A stretch of 58,530 nucleotides of DNA from Collinsella sp. (GCA_019419555.1 DXZR01000012.1:1-58530), one strand, 5' to 3'; counted from the stretch's first letter, positions 33,948 to 44,042 are shown. The notes: generated by a model from the letters alone, not told the origin. Numbers and translations: made by a program.

Positions 33948-35726
33948 TTACTCCTGCTCGGACTCCTCAGCCTGCTTACGGCTGCGGATGAGGTGCGCCA
34001 CGCCGATGCACAGCACCGCGCCACCAGCGATCCAAGTGAAGGTCACGCCGTTAAGACCGGTCAGCGGGAGGCCAGAGCCCTTCTTGTCGATAATGGTAAA
34101 GCTGAGCTTGCCGGTAGATACGGCGGCAGAATCGGCCTTTATGACACCATCAGCAGCAGTAACGTTGGCAGAATCCTTGTCGGGAGTCACTGCGGAGCCA
34201 TCCTGCTTAAGCGTCCCGCGGGCAATGGTAAACGTGACACCTTTGGAAGCGGAGTTATTGTAGCCAGGCGCCGGGGTTACCTCTGTAAGGGTGTAGGTGC
34301 CCTCATCGAGACCGACAACGTTTATCTTACCGTCTGCGTCGGTCTTCAGCTTGGCCAGCTTGCTATCAGCCGTCTTGGTACCGTCCGCTTTGATAAAGTT
34401 GCTCGTATCACCGTTCTCCTGCAGCGTGAACTCAACGCCCTCGAGTCCCTTAGCTTCGTTATCAGAGCCCACCTTGGTGACATCGATGCCATAGGTGTAG
34501 TCATAGGCAGGGTGCTCGACCGTGGTGCCGACACCTTCAGCATGCGGATTGTTGGAATAAGTCAGCGTAACCATATTCTTCTGGGCTATACCAACCAAGC
34601 CGTTGAATATTTTTTTGATCTTGCCATTTTCGAAGATCTTGGTGGAGTCGAGCTTGGCCTTGTACTCGACAGTCACCTTCGAGTCACTGTTCAACGCAAT
34701 GGGAGCGTCGTCCACGCCCGTGCAATTCTTGAGATTGGTGAAGTCGACAGTTATCGTATCGTTCTCGTACTTGGCGGTGTAGCAGCCAGTCTTGACCTTG
34801 GCATCACCAATCTTGACCGTGACAGCGGGCGTCGTGCCGTCAGATCCAAACTCGGGCGTCATGGAGTTGGGAAGCTTATCCGTGAAGGTGTACTTGTAGG
34901 TACTGTAAGTGTTGATGTTGCCCGCAACGGTACCGGTAAGCAGGTAGTCGACATAGTCGTCCATCTGAGAGTCCGCAGCCTTATTGGGATTCTCGGGTGC
35001 GCCGAACGTGCTGCCCTTTGCGTCGTCCTTTACGGCCTTGGTCACAGTGGGGACCTGCTTCTTGGGAGCAATGGTCTCAGCGGAACCGCCGACAACGGCG
35101 AAAATCGGCGAAGTGAAGGTATCCGTGTTGCGCTCGGCGACAGCATTTGGGTTCTTGCCGACACTCTTAGTCACGAAGAGCCAGTAGCCGGTATTCAGAC
35201 CAGTGAAGGTGCCACCGGTGCTCGTTTTGCACTCATCCGTCCCTTCAGTGATATTGGCGTCCTCCAGTGCCTTGGCGATCTTGTCGAGGGTTGTTCCGGC
35301 ATCGAGCTTAGTAGTCTTGTCTGTACCTGACTTGTAAACACCTTCGGTTTTTGATTTAAGCCAGTCGGCCCACTTCTGAGCATCATTGTCGGAGGGCTTT
35401 GTAACGTCGCTAGTTTCGGCAAATGCCCCGGTCACAGCATCCCTAACGGTATCTGACGCCCACTCAATGTCGGAAAGCGTCTTAGCGCCATTCCAGTTGT
35501 TAACGCCATCCAAATCCTGCGTGACCTTGGCCTTGAAAATCTGGATACCCTTAAAGGTTGTATCCGTATAGGTCTTCTCGTCAATATTTACATTGCCGTC
35601 CGGAGCCACCGTTGGCGTGCCATCAGCAAACGCCATGGTCACCGGGGCCATGACGCCGCCGAAGCTCAGCGCTGCTGTGAGGCCGGCGGTTACTGCCAGG
35701 CGTGCGATGTTCTTGCTCATGCTCAT
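33948..35726 (-). CDS. LPxTG-type fimbrial pilin (probable major backbone)
   Basis: 592-residue secreted, wall- and pilus-linked protein. Signal peptide 1-34 (MSMSKNIARLAVTAG.. ending VTMAFA). Middle domains resemble isopeptide-forming pilins (FimA/SpaA type; GYWLFVTKSVGKNP, KVTVEYKAKLD). A CnaB-like domain near 455-540 (IDVTKVGSDNEAKGLEGVEFTL, with the E-box YTLTEVTPAPGY). C-terminal sorting signal LPLTG at about 553, a hydrophobic helix and a charged tail RSRKQAEESEQE. The start at 35726 follows GGAGGA; earlier in-frame ATGs lack a site. Being nearest the sortase and of backbone size, it is the likely shaft subunit (inference). Confidence 0.92.
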   Translation of the reverse strand: MSMSKNIARLAVTAGLTAALSFGGVMAPVTMAFADGTPTVAPDGNVNIDEKTYTDTTFKGIQIFKAKVTQDLDGVNNWNGAKTLSDIEWASDTVRDAVTGAFAETSDVTKPSDNDAQKWADWLKSKTEGVYKSGTDKTTKLDAGTTLDKIAKALEDANITEGTDECKTSTGGTFTGLNTGYWLFVTKSVGKNPNAVAERNTDTFTSPIFAVVGGSAETIAPKKQVPTVTKAVKDDAKGSTFGAPENPNKAADSQMDDYVDYLLTGTVAGNINTYSTYKYTFTDKLPNSMTPEFGSDGTTPAVTVKIGDAKVKTGCYTAKYENDTITVDFTNLKNCTGVDDAPIALNSDSKVTVEYKAKLDSTKIFENGKIKKIFNGLVGIAQKNMVTLTYSNNPHAEGVGTTVEHPAYDYTYGIDVTKVGSDNEAKGLEGVEFTLQENGDTSNFIKADGTKTADSKLAKLKTDADGKINVVGLDEGTYTLTEVTPAPGYNNSASKGVTFTIARGTLKQDGSAVTPDKDSANVTAADGVIKADSAAVSTGKLSFTIIDKKGSGLPLTGLNGVTFTWIAGGAVLCIGVAHLIRSRKQAEESEQE

Positions 35727-35834
35727 CTTCTTTTCCTCCGTTTTCCGGTTGGTTCTCATTCGATCGGTCATCATCTGTCTGTGTCTTAGCATCTACTTCG
35801 CTACGTCTCGCCCCGCTCTCTGTGGGGCTGCCAG

Positions 35835-37490
35835 CTACTCTTTATGGCTGCCACCTCCCCGCTTGACCAGGAGCGCGACCACGATGAGCGCGGCTCCGGC
35901 GACCGCTGCGGCGGCCGCGGCGTACATTGCCATATCTCCTGTCGAGGGCATAAAGCCTCGAGGGGGAACGTTGGTGGGCGTGTTGATGAGCGACGCCTCC
36001 AGGCTGCCCGTCGACCCGTCCGCGCTGTCGGCACGCAGGGGCGACTCGGCCGTGATGGTGAGCTTGGGTTTGGCGGCCGCCACCTGGTCGACGTCCAAGC
36101 CCTTGGCCTTGACCGTCACGCTGCGCGTGCCCTCAAAGGCGGTGTAGCCCTTGGGCGCCTTGAGCTCGCGGACCTCCAGCTTGTCCGAGTCCACGCCCGA
36201 GACGGTCACGCGGCCGTCCTCGCCCGTGGTGACGGTGGCCTTGCCCTCCGCATCCCACGTGCCGTCGGCCGCCAGCGTACGACCGCGGTCGTCGGCGATG
36301 CTCAGGACCGCCCCGGGCAGCGGCTTGTCGCCGTTGCTGCTGCGCTTGGTGAGGGCGAGGTCCCAGGTGTAGGCAGTCGCATCATCGCTCGGCGTGCGGG
36401 TGAAGCCCGCATCGCCAGACTGGTCGGCAAACGGAGAGCGCGGGTAGCGCAGGTAGACCTCGTTGGGGTTGCCCTTCGCGATGCCGTGGTTGCATGCGCT
36501 GTTGAGCGGCGCGTTGTACACGGCGACCACGCGGGCGCCCGCGGTGAAGGCGTCGGCCCCGCCGAGCGCGGCGATCAGGTCGCCGGTGCGCACGGTGAAG
36601 GTCCCGTCCGCCGCCACCTCGGTGGCGCACTGGGCCGTGATATTGGTCCAGCCCTTCGCGGGCTCGGTGCCGGCGCGGCCGTCCTTGCCGGTCGAGACGG
36701 CGTCGAAGCCGCCGTCCGCGCCCGCCGCCACGTACACATGCATGCTCGCGGCCACCTTGGAGGGGTCGAGCCCCGCGCCCATGGTGTCGACGAACTGCAC
36801 CGCGTAGGTGTCGTAGGCGGAAAGGCCCGCCGGGACCGTGGCAGAGAGGCGCCAGTACAGGTCGTCGGCGACCGTCGCGTCGGCGGCCTTCTGCCATGCG
36901 GCGGTGCTGTCCTCCAGCACGTGCTTGGACACCTTGGGAGTGGCGGCCTTGGGCTTGACGGCGACGGCGCCGCCGCCCACCAGGGCCATGATCGGCGCGG
37001 TGCCGGCCTCGCCCTGGGCGATGGCGTCGTCGTCGGCGACGATGAGCCAGTAGCCGCAGGGCAGCTCGGCCGTCGTGCCCGCGTTAAGGGCCACGGGCAC
37101 GGCGCCAGAACCCTGGAGGGAACGAGCGAGCTGTGCGCTCAGCGCGCTCGTAAGGTGGGAATCGGTGTTGAGCCACTCGGCAGCTTCCTGCGCGGTGGTC
37201 TGGGAATTGGGCATACCGGCGCTGTGCAGCACAGGCAGCGCGGCGTCGCGCACGGCGTCGCTTGCCCAGGCGAGATCGGTGGCGATCTTGGCGTCGCTGT
37301 CGCCGTCGACGACGTTGGCGCTAAAGATCTGGTAGGCGTCGTAGTTGCTCGCCACGGCGCCGCTCACCGTGATGGAACCGGTCGAGGTCGGCGCGGCCTG
37401 CGCGGATGCGGGGAACACAACCGCGCAGATGCCGATCAGGAGGGCAAGCAGCGCAAACAAGATCGGGAAGGAGCAAACTTTCTTATTCAC
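35835..37490 (-). CDS. LPxTG-type pilin, second subunit
   Basis: 551 residues. Signal peptide (VNKKVCSFPILFALLALLIG.. ending SAQAA). N-terminal region parallels the downstream pilin (YDAYQIFSANVVDGDSDAKIATDLAWASDAV, GYWLIVADDDAI), so the two are paralogous. A CnaB-like domain follows at about 400-480 (WDLALTKRSSNGDKPLPGAVLSI, with the E-box LEVRELKAPKGY). Sorting signal MPSTG at about 514, then an alanine-rich helix and RGGGSHKE. The GTG at 37490 was chosen because GGGAGGT lies 7 nt upstream; it overlaps the end of the tip-adhesin gene by 8 nt, so translation is coupled. Likely a basal or minor/backbone pilin. Confidence 0.88.
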   Translation of the reverse strand: MNKKVCSFPILFALLALLIGICAVVFPASAQAAPTSTGSITVSGAVASNYDAYQIFSANVVDGDSDAKIATDLAWASDAVRDAALPVLHSAGMPNSQTTAQEAAEWLNTDSHLTSALSAQLARSLQGSGAVPVALNAGTTAELPCGYWLIVADDDAIAQGEAGTAPIMALVGGGAVAVKPKAATPKVSKHVLEDSTAAWQKAADATVADDLYWRLSATVPAGLSAYDTYAVQFVDTMGAGLDPSKVAASMHVYVAAGADGGFDAVSTGKDGRAGTEPAKGWTNITAQCATEVAADGTFTVRTGDLIAALGGADAFTAGARVVAVYNAPLNSACNHGIAKGNPNEVYLRYPRSPFADQSGDAGFTRTPSDDATAYTWDLALTKRSSNGDKPLPGAVLSIADDRGRTLAADGTWDAEGKATVTTGEDGRVTVSGVDSDKLEVRELKAPKGYTAFEGTRSVTVKAKGLDVDQVAAAKPKLTITAESPLRADSADGSTGSLEASLINTPTNVPPRGFMPSTGDMAMYAAAAAAVAGAALIVVALLVKRGGGSHKE

Positions 37491-40400
37491 GACGCTCACC
37501 TCCCTTCGCATTCGCCTTGCGACGAATGTGCATCCAGGCCGCAGCAGCGCAAAGCACCGCCGCGCCGGCAAGGTACGTCAGAGTGACGCCCGACATACCA
37601 GAAAGGGGCAAAGAGGTGGAGCAGGTGTTGGTGAAGGTGGGAGTGGACTTGCCGGTGAGGTCGTGGGGCGTGTCAGTGGTCACTTCATTGCCATCACGAT
37701 CCTGAATCTGCTTGTAGGTCGCAGTGACGTCGATATGGTGGTTAGAGTCGTCAGTCGCGTTAACCGTAATCTGATAGACCGACTTGTCGTACGTATAGTG
37801 CGAGAACAGCGAACCGTCGTCTTTCTCGCGCACGTAGTACGTGAAGGTCTTGGAAGCACCACGGCCAGCGGGGCCAGACGCGAGCTGGTCGAGTTGATCG
37901 AGTTTGTAATCAATCTTGTCGAAGCTCAGGGTCTGGGACTTGTCGCCGTCGGCAGTGGTGGACTTGCTGCTAACGATATCCGTAAAATCTGTGTCGGTCG
38001 CAAGCTGGAGCGTGAACTCCTTCATCTCGCCACCCTCAACGACCTTAGTCGCCATAGGCGTCCAGGAGCCCTTCGAGTCGTACGGGGTGAACTTGTTAGT
38101 GAAAGTCGTGGAGTCACCCTCACAGATAATTGGATAATAGTCTCCACTCTTCTGCACCTTGCTCCTCGCTTTTACGTTCTCCCACTTCCCAGACGACTCG
38201 CGGAATTCGTACTTGGTTACACCGACGTTTTTAATCGTGTAGTTATGGATGTAAAGATCCTTCAGTTGGCTTGAGTTTTCTTTACTCGGAACAGACATGA
38301 GCAAGGTCTTGGTATCTTCGGCCGTCACCACAATCTTATACACGCTGGAGTCGTACGTGATGCCAGAATCACCACCGGGGTCTTCGACCAAGTAGTATGT
38401 GATTTCGTTACCCGCGCCACTCGATGCGAATTGTTCACCAAGGTCAAACGTAATGCTGCCTTCTGCATCATTTGCTGCTGTTCCAACCTCGGTGCAAACG
38501 TCGCGATTGAATGTCGTGCCAGCTGTCGTGCCAGCCAAAGGGTCGTCTGAATCCTTGCGATACACCGTAAAGGAGAACTCCCCATCATTGAGCTTGCGGC
38601 CTTCCAGCTTCTTGGTCGCCTTGAGCTTGAGGCTCGGATAGACATACGTGTCCTCAGGCGCGCCCATGTACAGGTCGCCGTTCGACATGATGCCGCCGCC
38701 ATGGTTCCAGGAATAATTGCCCGTGATAAACGTCGCGCCCGCCTCTAGCGCAGCCTTTCGCGCATTGATCGCCTCGGGGTCTTGAGCCTTAACATCCGAA
38801 CTCAGGCCGATGCTTTTATATACCTGCACGCCACCGTTAGCGGGGATAGTAATGGCTTTCTGGAGCTCTAAGCTTCCCCGATACTTAGCATCGCCGCCGC
38901 CAAGCATTTTGCCAATCACCGCCGCGATCGGAGTCGTATGACCCTCCGCCGCAAGGAAGAAGTCCGCGTGGCCGTTTTCGCGAAACACTTCGGCATTGTA
39001 GGCGTCGGAGTCCTGGTCCTTACCGTGACCACCGCCGGAAAGATGGGGGGTGCCGTTATTGCCTGTATTACTCACGGATTCGTAGTCGTTCGCGTTTTGC
39101 TCATTTCCGGCAGAAGTATTACCGAAAATCGCCGTGCCGTCGGTGCCTGTCACCAAAGTCTTACCCGTCGGGCAAACCGCAACGCCGCCACCGTAGCCAC
39201 CGGCCTCATTGCTGCTTATATAGGAGTTATAGACAAATAGCCTACCAGCATTAGACGCGACCTTAGAATCGCCCTGGACGAAGATGCCGCCTCCACCCCA
39301 GTCAAAGCGAGACATGCAGTGGTTATTAGTGATATAGACTGGATTTGAATTTGACGTTCCTTTTATCATCGCGTCAACCATCTGGCCCACGCGAATGCCG
39401 GCACCCTCAGAGCGAAAACTCACGTTAGAGGCAATAGTTCCCCCCGTAATGTTGAGCCATGCCATTGTCTTGCGCGAGCTCGCCCCTTGGTGTTCGATGT
39501 CGGTCACATAGACGCCGCCGCCGGCTTCCTCAGAATAGTTGCCCGTGATCTGGCCGCCCGAAATGGTGACATGAGTACCGTTTTTAGCGGCAAGTCCAGC
39601 ACCGCCATGATCGCCATTACCATCGTTACCACAGTAATTGGCATATTTATTGTTAGTAATGTAGCCACCAGAAACAGTAACGCTGCCGCCTTCGGCCATG
39701 ATGCCGCCGCCGAAACCAACACCAGTAGCAAGCGTGCTGTTGCCGGAGATTACGCCATTAGTTATGTTGACCGTGGAGTCTTTAGCATACACACCACCGC
39801 CACTAGGAGCACTGTTGCCGGCAATTACGCCACCGGAAACCTCGAGGGTCGAATTACCGTGTATTTCAATTCCGCCGCCCGCACCCGAGCCAGAAGCTCC
39901 ACACACATAGCCGCCGCGCATGTTGACGGTAGAGCCGTTCTCGGCATAGACCAAGCTGCTAACGCTGCCGCCTTGTTTTTGCGTGATCACGCCGCTCACA
40001 AGGTTAAACGTGCCGCCCTTGCCGTTGTTGTTATATAGATTGATGAGCTTTAGATTTGCGTTGCCGCCGCACGCCACGATGGCGCCTTTAATCTCAACGT
40101 CATGTTTGACAAGTGTCTCGGTTGTGCCTGTTCCGCTCGGGGACGATTCGGTCACGTAGTAGGTAAGATTAGATGGAATGTTATCGTTATCGTAAGTCAG
40201 TTCGGCATTCTTGCCATAATTGGCGGCATTCTTGTCATAATTATCGGCATTCAGGCTCTGCCCCTGATCAGCTAGCTGCTGGCCCTCGCTGACCGTCTCA
40301 CCCACCTGTGCAGAATCCCTAATTGTAAGTGACGCACCACCGGCAACATTGAATAACGGCTTGTCGGCGCTTGAGTGCTTAATCTTATGACCACTTAGGT

Positions 40401-40924
40401 CAAGGGTGATATTGCTGCCGCCTTTGTTAAGTGTGATTTCACCAGGAAAGTCAATATCAGCCGCAAGCGTAAAGCTGGCGGTTTGATTTTCCTCAACGCC
40501 TAGAAGCTTTCCCTGCAAGTCACCGGCATTCTTGATGTCCGTGGCTGTCTCTTCGCTCGCCACAGCCTCCTCGGCTGACGAACCAGCGCCATCGTCGATC
40601 GCTTCATTTTCTTCTGCCTGCGACTCGTCCTTGGGCTGCTCCTCCTGCTGGATTTCGTCGTCGCCCGCAGCATCGTCACTATTCTGGTTTTCGGTATCCC
40701 CGTTGTTGGTGTTGCCTACATCAGTAGACTCACTTGAGGAACCCCCCCCCCATCACAGTTTCCTCGGTAGAAACCGTCTGGGCATCGTTGGCAATGGCCT
40801 GCGAGATCGGAGGCATGACGAGCGACAGTACCAGGCTCAAAACGGAGGCTCCGCACAAAACGCCTGCCAGCACACGGCGCGTCGCTTTATTACTCTGCTT
40901 AGATTTATCCGAATTCGCTTTCAT
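37483..40924 (-). pseudogene. Pilus tip adhesin, split by a poly-G frameshift (phase-OFF)
   Basis: The start ATG at 40924 (GGGGAGGAG upstream) begins a 64-residue frame with a signal peptide that runs MGGGFLK-stop after ten G. The rest is open in the next frame from the G-run to 37483. With nine G the whole reads through as 1146 residues: signal peptide (1-45), a Glu/Asp-rich linker (60-120), a right-handed beta-helix-like repeat region (about 180-640; many GGG, SGG and NNG turns), two or three Spy0128/FctA-type isopeptide domains (about 760-1090; TYYLVEDPGG..YDSSVYKIVV and TYYVREKDDG..YDKSVYQITV), LPLSG sorting signal near 1105, and tail RRKANAKGG. A large first-gene protein in a pilus operon is typically the tip adhesin. 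Translated as written, only the 64-residue leader is made. Confidence 0.88.
40742..40751 (-). repeat. Homopolymer G10 tract (phase-variation switch)
   Basis: Ten consecutive C on the plus strand (G on the coding strand) at codons 58-61 of the adhesin frame. Ten G leads to TGA four codons later; nine G (or twelve) joins both halves in frame. It is the longest single-base run I noticed in the window and lies in the one gene with such a frame break. Confidence 0.9.
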
Positions 40925-41027
40925 CGATGTCTCCTCCCCAAGAGACCGCGATCTTGCTCTTTCACCATCAAACTTGGGCGCGCAACCTATAATTGCTCGC
41001 GCTCGATATGCATATTATTATTCTTTA

Positions 41028-41056
41028 TTTAAACAACGCAAGCCTAACAATGTCAA
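41028..41056 (-). promoter_or_regulatory. Promoter of the pilus operon
   Basis: TTGACA (41056-41051) and TTTAAA (41033-41028) on the minus strand with a 17-bp spacer, about 105 bp before the adhesin start codon. A perfect -35 with optimal spacing in an AT-rich region. Confidence 0.6.
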
Positions 41057-41378
41057 TTTTACTTCGCGTTGCCTTAACTTCTTAACAATTATTCAAACTA
41101 TGCATTGTTTTTCGAGGGTTAAATTTCGGAAAGATGCTGGTAAACTCGTTAGCAAATCTAGATAAATGACACTTTATCATTGTTTGTACAACATTTTGTT
41201 TTAACCCGCTCAATCTGTGAACGGTCAAAATTGCGTCGTGAATGGCAGTATATCTACCTGCAAATATTAGTTTTGAGCTAATTGGTCAATTACTGCACAA
41301 CCAGTGTGTGCCGACATGTTCATACATCGACACTTGAATGACATCGCATGTTACCGGCTGCAAATCTCCTCGCTACAA

Positions 41379-41413
41379 AAAAGCGTTCCAACAATCGACT
41401 GTTGGAACGCTTG
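41379..41413 (-). terminator. Intrinsic terminator of the HAD gene
   Basis: AAGCGTTCCAACA and TGTTGGAACGCTT form a 13-bp stem with a 6-nt loop; on the minus strand TTTTTTG follows. Lies about 50 nt after the HAD stop. Confidence 0.9.
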
Positions 41414-41416
41414 GAA

Positions 41417-41451
41417 AACCACCACAAAGGCGCTCTGCCCTCTTTGTGGCT
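41417..41451 (-). repeat. Dispersed palindrome family P2, copy d (degenerate)
   Basis: AACCACCACAAAG with CTTTGTGGCTG, loop GCGCTCTGCCCT. Lies between the HAD stop and its terminator. The right arm has decayed. Confidence 0.65.
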
Positions 41452-41462
41452 GCCCCCAGGCG

Positions 41463-42284
41463 CTACAGAAGATGTTCCTCGATAAAGACCGCAATGCCGT
41501 CATTGTCGTTGCTGGCGGTTACAAAATCGGCGGCGGCGCGGGTGGCGGCGCTGCCGTTTGCCATGGCAACGCCCACGCCGGCGTCGGCCACCATGCAGGT
41601 GTCGTTATCGGCATCGCCAAACACGCAGATGTTCTGGAGCTCCATGTCGTTGAGCTCCGCCACGCGCACAAGGCCGCGAGTCTTGGACACGCGCGGATCC
41701 ATGAATTCGTAGAGCCGCTGCGTGGTTTGCAGAGCTGCCGCCTTAACAGTGTCATCGGCAAACGTCGACGCCCGCTCAATCACCCGCGGCATTACCTCGG
41801 GTGCCATGGTAAACATCACCTTGGGCTGCGGCCCGCGCAAGAACTCGGCAAAATCGACCACCTGGTAGGGCACGCCGTCGACGCGCGACAGGTGCTCGAC
41901 GCACGCATTGCTCTCGGGCACGTAGAACACGCCGTCTCGGGGGCAGACGGGCGTTGCCGGAAGGTCCGCCATGTGCTTGCAGATGCGCGCGATGGTCTCG
42001 CCCAGCAGCGGATAGCTCAGCTCGTTGATGTCGTGCGCACGGTCGATGACCTCGGCGCCACCGCAACCCACGAGCACGTCCACCAGGCCTTCGATGCCCC
42101 AGAGCTCGTACATGGCCTCGGTCGCGTGGGCGTCGCGCCCGGTGCACAGGCCAAAGAGCACGCCGCGCTCGCGCAGGGCGCGGATCGCCGCCACGGTGCG
42201 CGGGGACACCGTGTGCTGGCTCGTGAGCAGTGTACCGTCGATATCGCAGAACACGGCTTTGATGTGGCTGAAGATGGTGTCCAT
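41463..42284 (-). CDS. Cof-type HAD-IIB phosphatase
   Basis: 273 residues. Cytoplasmic hydrolase of sugar phosphates or similar. Motif I VFCDIDGTLL (nucleophile Asp14, acid/base Asp16), motif II CTGRD near 54, Lys in VSKTRGLVRV near 205 and motif IV VFGDADNDTCM near 225, with the C2 cap insertion between. Substrate not predictable. Start at 42284 preceded by AGAAAGG; the open frame extends upstream through a P2/P1 palindrome pair but without homologous sequence. Single-gene unit with its own terminator. Confidence 0.93.
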   Translation of the reverse strand: MDTIFSHIKAVFCDIDGTLLTSQHTVSPRTVAAIRALRERGVLFGLCTGRDAHATEAMYELWGIEGLVDVLVGCGGAEVIDRAHDINELSYPLLGETIARICKHMADLPATPVCPRDGVFYVPESNACVEHLSRVDGVPYQVVDFAEFLRGPQPKVMFTMAPEVMPRVIERASTFADDTVKAAALQTTQRLYEFMDPRVSKTRGLVRVAELNDMELQNICVFGDADNDTCMVADAGVGVAMANGSAATRAAADFVTASNDNDGIAVFIEEHLL

Positions 42285-42376
42285 GGGGGCCTTTCTGGGT
42301 TGTGCGGCGGTGTGGGGTGTGGTCGTGAACGGCGTACATGGTATACCAAGGCACAGGCGCGGCCCGTCAAAGCAAA

Positions 42377-42413
42377 AACCACCACAAAGGTGCCTGGCCC
42401 CTTTGTGGTGGTT
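42377..42413 (-). terminator. Dispersed palindrome family P2, copy b, an intrinsic terminator
   Basis: AACCACCACAAAG pairs perfectly with CTTTGTGGTGGTT around GTGCCTGGCCC. On the minus strand the stem runs into TTTTTGCTTT, so it should terminate transcripts from the MFS gene. Confidence 0.85.
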
Positions 42414-42430
42414 GCGACGTTTGCGGGCCA

Positions 42431-42491
42431 AACCATCACAACATTCGACGTTTTTCGGCAAAATCGCGATTTTCATCGAATGTTGTGATGG
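42431..42491 (-). repeat. Dispersed palindrome family P1, copy 2
   Basis: Arms 42431-42448 and 42474-42491 with AACCATCACAACATTCGA; the centre is nearly the same as copy 1. The right arm ends 3 nt from the MFS stop codon, and P2b follows, so a P1-P2 pair ends this gene as it does the sortase. Confidence 0.87.
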
Positions 42492-42494
42492 GTT

Positions 42495-43775
42495 TTACTG
42501 CCTTGCGGCACGATCAAAATGCCGGCGCCCAAACAGCAGCAACGCCGCGGGGACTGCCGTCACGACAATGCCTGCTCCGATGAGCGTCTGCTGCACGCCA
42601 AACGTCGCCGCCAGCCACGGGGCAATCGCCAGCGGGGCCACGCCGGCAAACATATTGCCAAAGCCCATGACCGAGTTCACGCGACCGAGTTGCTCGAGCG
42701 GAGCCGTCGTTTGCACAATGGTGTTGTGGAGCGGGTTGACGACACCCCAAGCAATGCCCAGGGCGATCTGGCCGACGAGGGCCACGCCCACGTACGGCGT
42801 CCCCACATAGAGCAGACTTCCCAGGCCCACGGACATGAGCGCCACGAGCAGCGTTTTAAGGTTGACCAGGTGCGGCGGCAAGCGGAGCGCGAGCACGGCA
42901 CCCAGCACCGCGCCCACGCCCGAGGCCGACGAGAGCCAGCCCATCCACTCAACGCCGACGCGTAGGACATCGCGATAGAAAAACGACTCGAGCGGATCGA
43001 AGGCTCCGTAGCCAAAGTTCGAAAGAAAAATGATGCAGAAAAGTAGCGCGAGGACGCTGTTGGTGAAGACTGTCTTGATGCTGGCTGCGAAGGTGGCGCG
43101 GGCGGACGTGCTGGGGTTGGAGCTTTGTCCCGCACGCTCCCCTTCCTCTGTCGAATCGGCATCCGCATGCCCGGCGACATGGCTGGTCTGCGGCCTAAAG
43201 CCCCAACCGACGACGAACGCCAGCACGGTAAAGAGCATCATAAGCACGAACACCGCACGCGACGACGCAGCCGCCGCGACAAAGCCGCCCAGCGTGGGAC
43301 CAACGATGATACTCACGTTTGAAAACATGGCGATGGCGGAGTTGATGTCTTTGAGCTCGACAGGATCGTCGGTGAGGTAAGCCGGATAGGATGTGGCGAT
43401 GGGCTGGGCGAATCCCATCGTAAAGCCCAGAAACACCGCGCCGAGCAGGACGACGCCGGTCGCGCTACCAAAGGCGATGATTGCCGTGCCAGTTGCGAGC
43501 GTGCCGACGATGCTCAGCAAGAAATGGCGGCGCGGACCCCATGCGTCGAGCGCAGCGCCGCCCGCAAAGGATCCCAGGATCACGAAAACGTTCATGAACA
43601 GGACGGCCAGCGATGTCGCGACGACCGAGGCATCGTCCGCATAGGTAAGCGTTCCGATGACGCCGATAAAGTAGCTGGTCTGAAACCCGGTGTAGATGAG
43701 AAAGCGCATCGCTACCAGGCGCTTGGCCTGCATGGACAGCGAAGGTTGAGGTTTTGAGAGAAGAGATGCGAGCAT
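42495..43775 (-). CDS. MFS transporter
   Basis: 426 residues with 12 predicted helices. An A-motif-like GGAALDAWGPRRHFLL follows helix 2, and a charged central loop (DADSTEEGERAGQSS) splits the two halves. N-half LGFTMGFAQPIATSYPAYLTDD and C-half WGVVNPLHNTIVQTTAP are typical of the DHA-like/enterobactin-exporter-like group; probable drug or metabolite efflux, substrate unknown. The start at 43775 was chosen over an ATG six codons upstream because AAGGAG precedes it. Single-gene unit. Confidence 0.9.
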   Translation of the reverse strand: MLASLLSKPQPSLSMQAKRLVAMRFLIYTGFQTSYFIGVIGTLTYADDASVVATSLAVLFMNVFVILGSFAGGAALDAWGPRRHFLLSIVGTLATGTAIIAFGSATGVVLLGAVFLGFTMGFAQPIATSYPAYLTDDPVELKDINSAIAMFSNVSIIVGPTLGGFVAAAASSRAVFVLMMLFTVLAFVVGWGFRPQTSHVAGHADADSTEEGERAGQSSNPSTSARATFAASIKTVFTNSVLALLFCIIFLSNFGYGAFDPLESFFYRDVLRVGVEWMGWLSSASGVGAVLGAVLALRLPPHLVNLKTLLVALMSVGLGSLLYVGTPYVGVALVGQIALGIAWGVVNPLHNTIVQTTAPLEQLGRVNSVMGFGNMFAGVAPLAIAPWLAATFGVQQTLIGAGIVVTAVPAALLLFGRRHFDRAARQ

Positions 43776-43947
43776 GGAGACTCCTTGTTTCATACGAATA
43801 CGGGCGGTGGGTATTCGCCACCGTCTGTCAAATCAATCTATCCGCATGAAACATTAAGGACGCATCAGGACCCTTCTCTCCGTTTTTCGCTCAGTATGAA
43901 CTACTTGGTAGATTGTAAGGCATGTCCCACACATCTACTAAAGTAAA

Positions 43948-43982
43948 AACCACCACAAAGGTGCCTGGCCCCTTTGTGGTGG
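43948..43982 (-). terminator. Dispersed palindrome family P2, copy c, an intrinsic terminator
   Basis: ACCACCACAAAG pairs with CTTTGTGGTGG around the same GTGCCTGGCCC loop as copy b; on the minus strand it is followed by TTTTTACTTT. It lies about 190 nt downstream of the moaC-mobB stop. Confidence 0.83.
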
Positions 43983-44042
43983 AAATGACGTTTGCCCAGA
44001 TAAAACCTGCCAAAACAAACCTGTCCCTTTTTGGCATGTTAT

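Larger units (their letters stand above)
40925..41462. other. AT-rich region between the pilus operon and the HAD gene
   Basis: About 540 bp; the stretch 41000-41340 is markedly more AT-rich than its surroundings, which fits a promoter/regulatory zone or an acquired segment. It holds the pilus promoter (41028-41056), the HAD gene terminator (41379-41413) and palindrome P2d. No gene recognised. Confidence 0.55.

Noticed and set aside
33690..35330. 546-codon plus-strand frame opposite pilin 1
   Set aside because: Antisense shadow. It starts in the candidate RNA/terminator region and has no domain.
35844..37586. 580-codon frame opposite pilin 2
   Set aside because: No start signal, no homology pattern, and it lies fully opposite a protein with a signal peptide and sorting motif.
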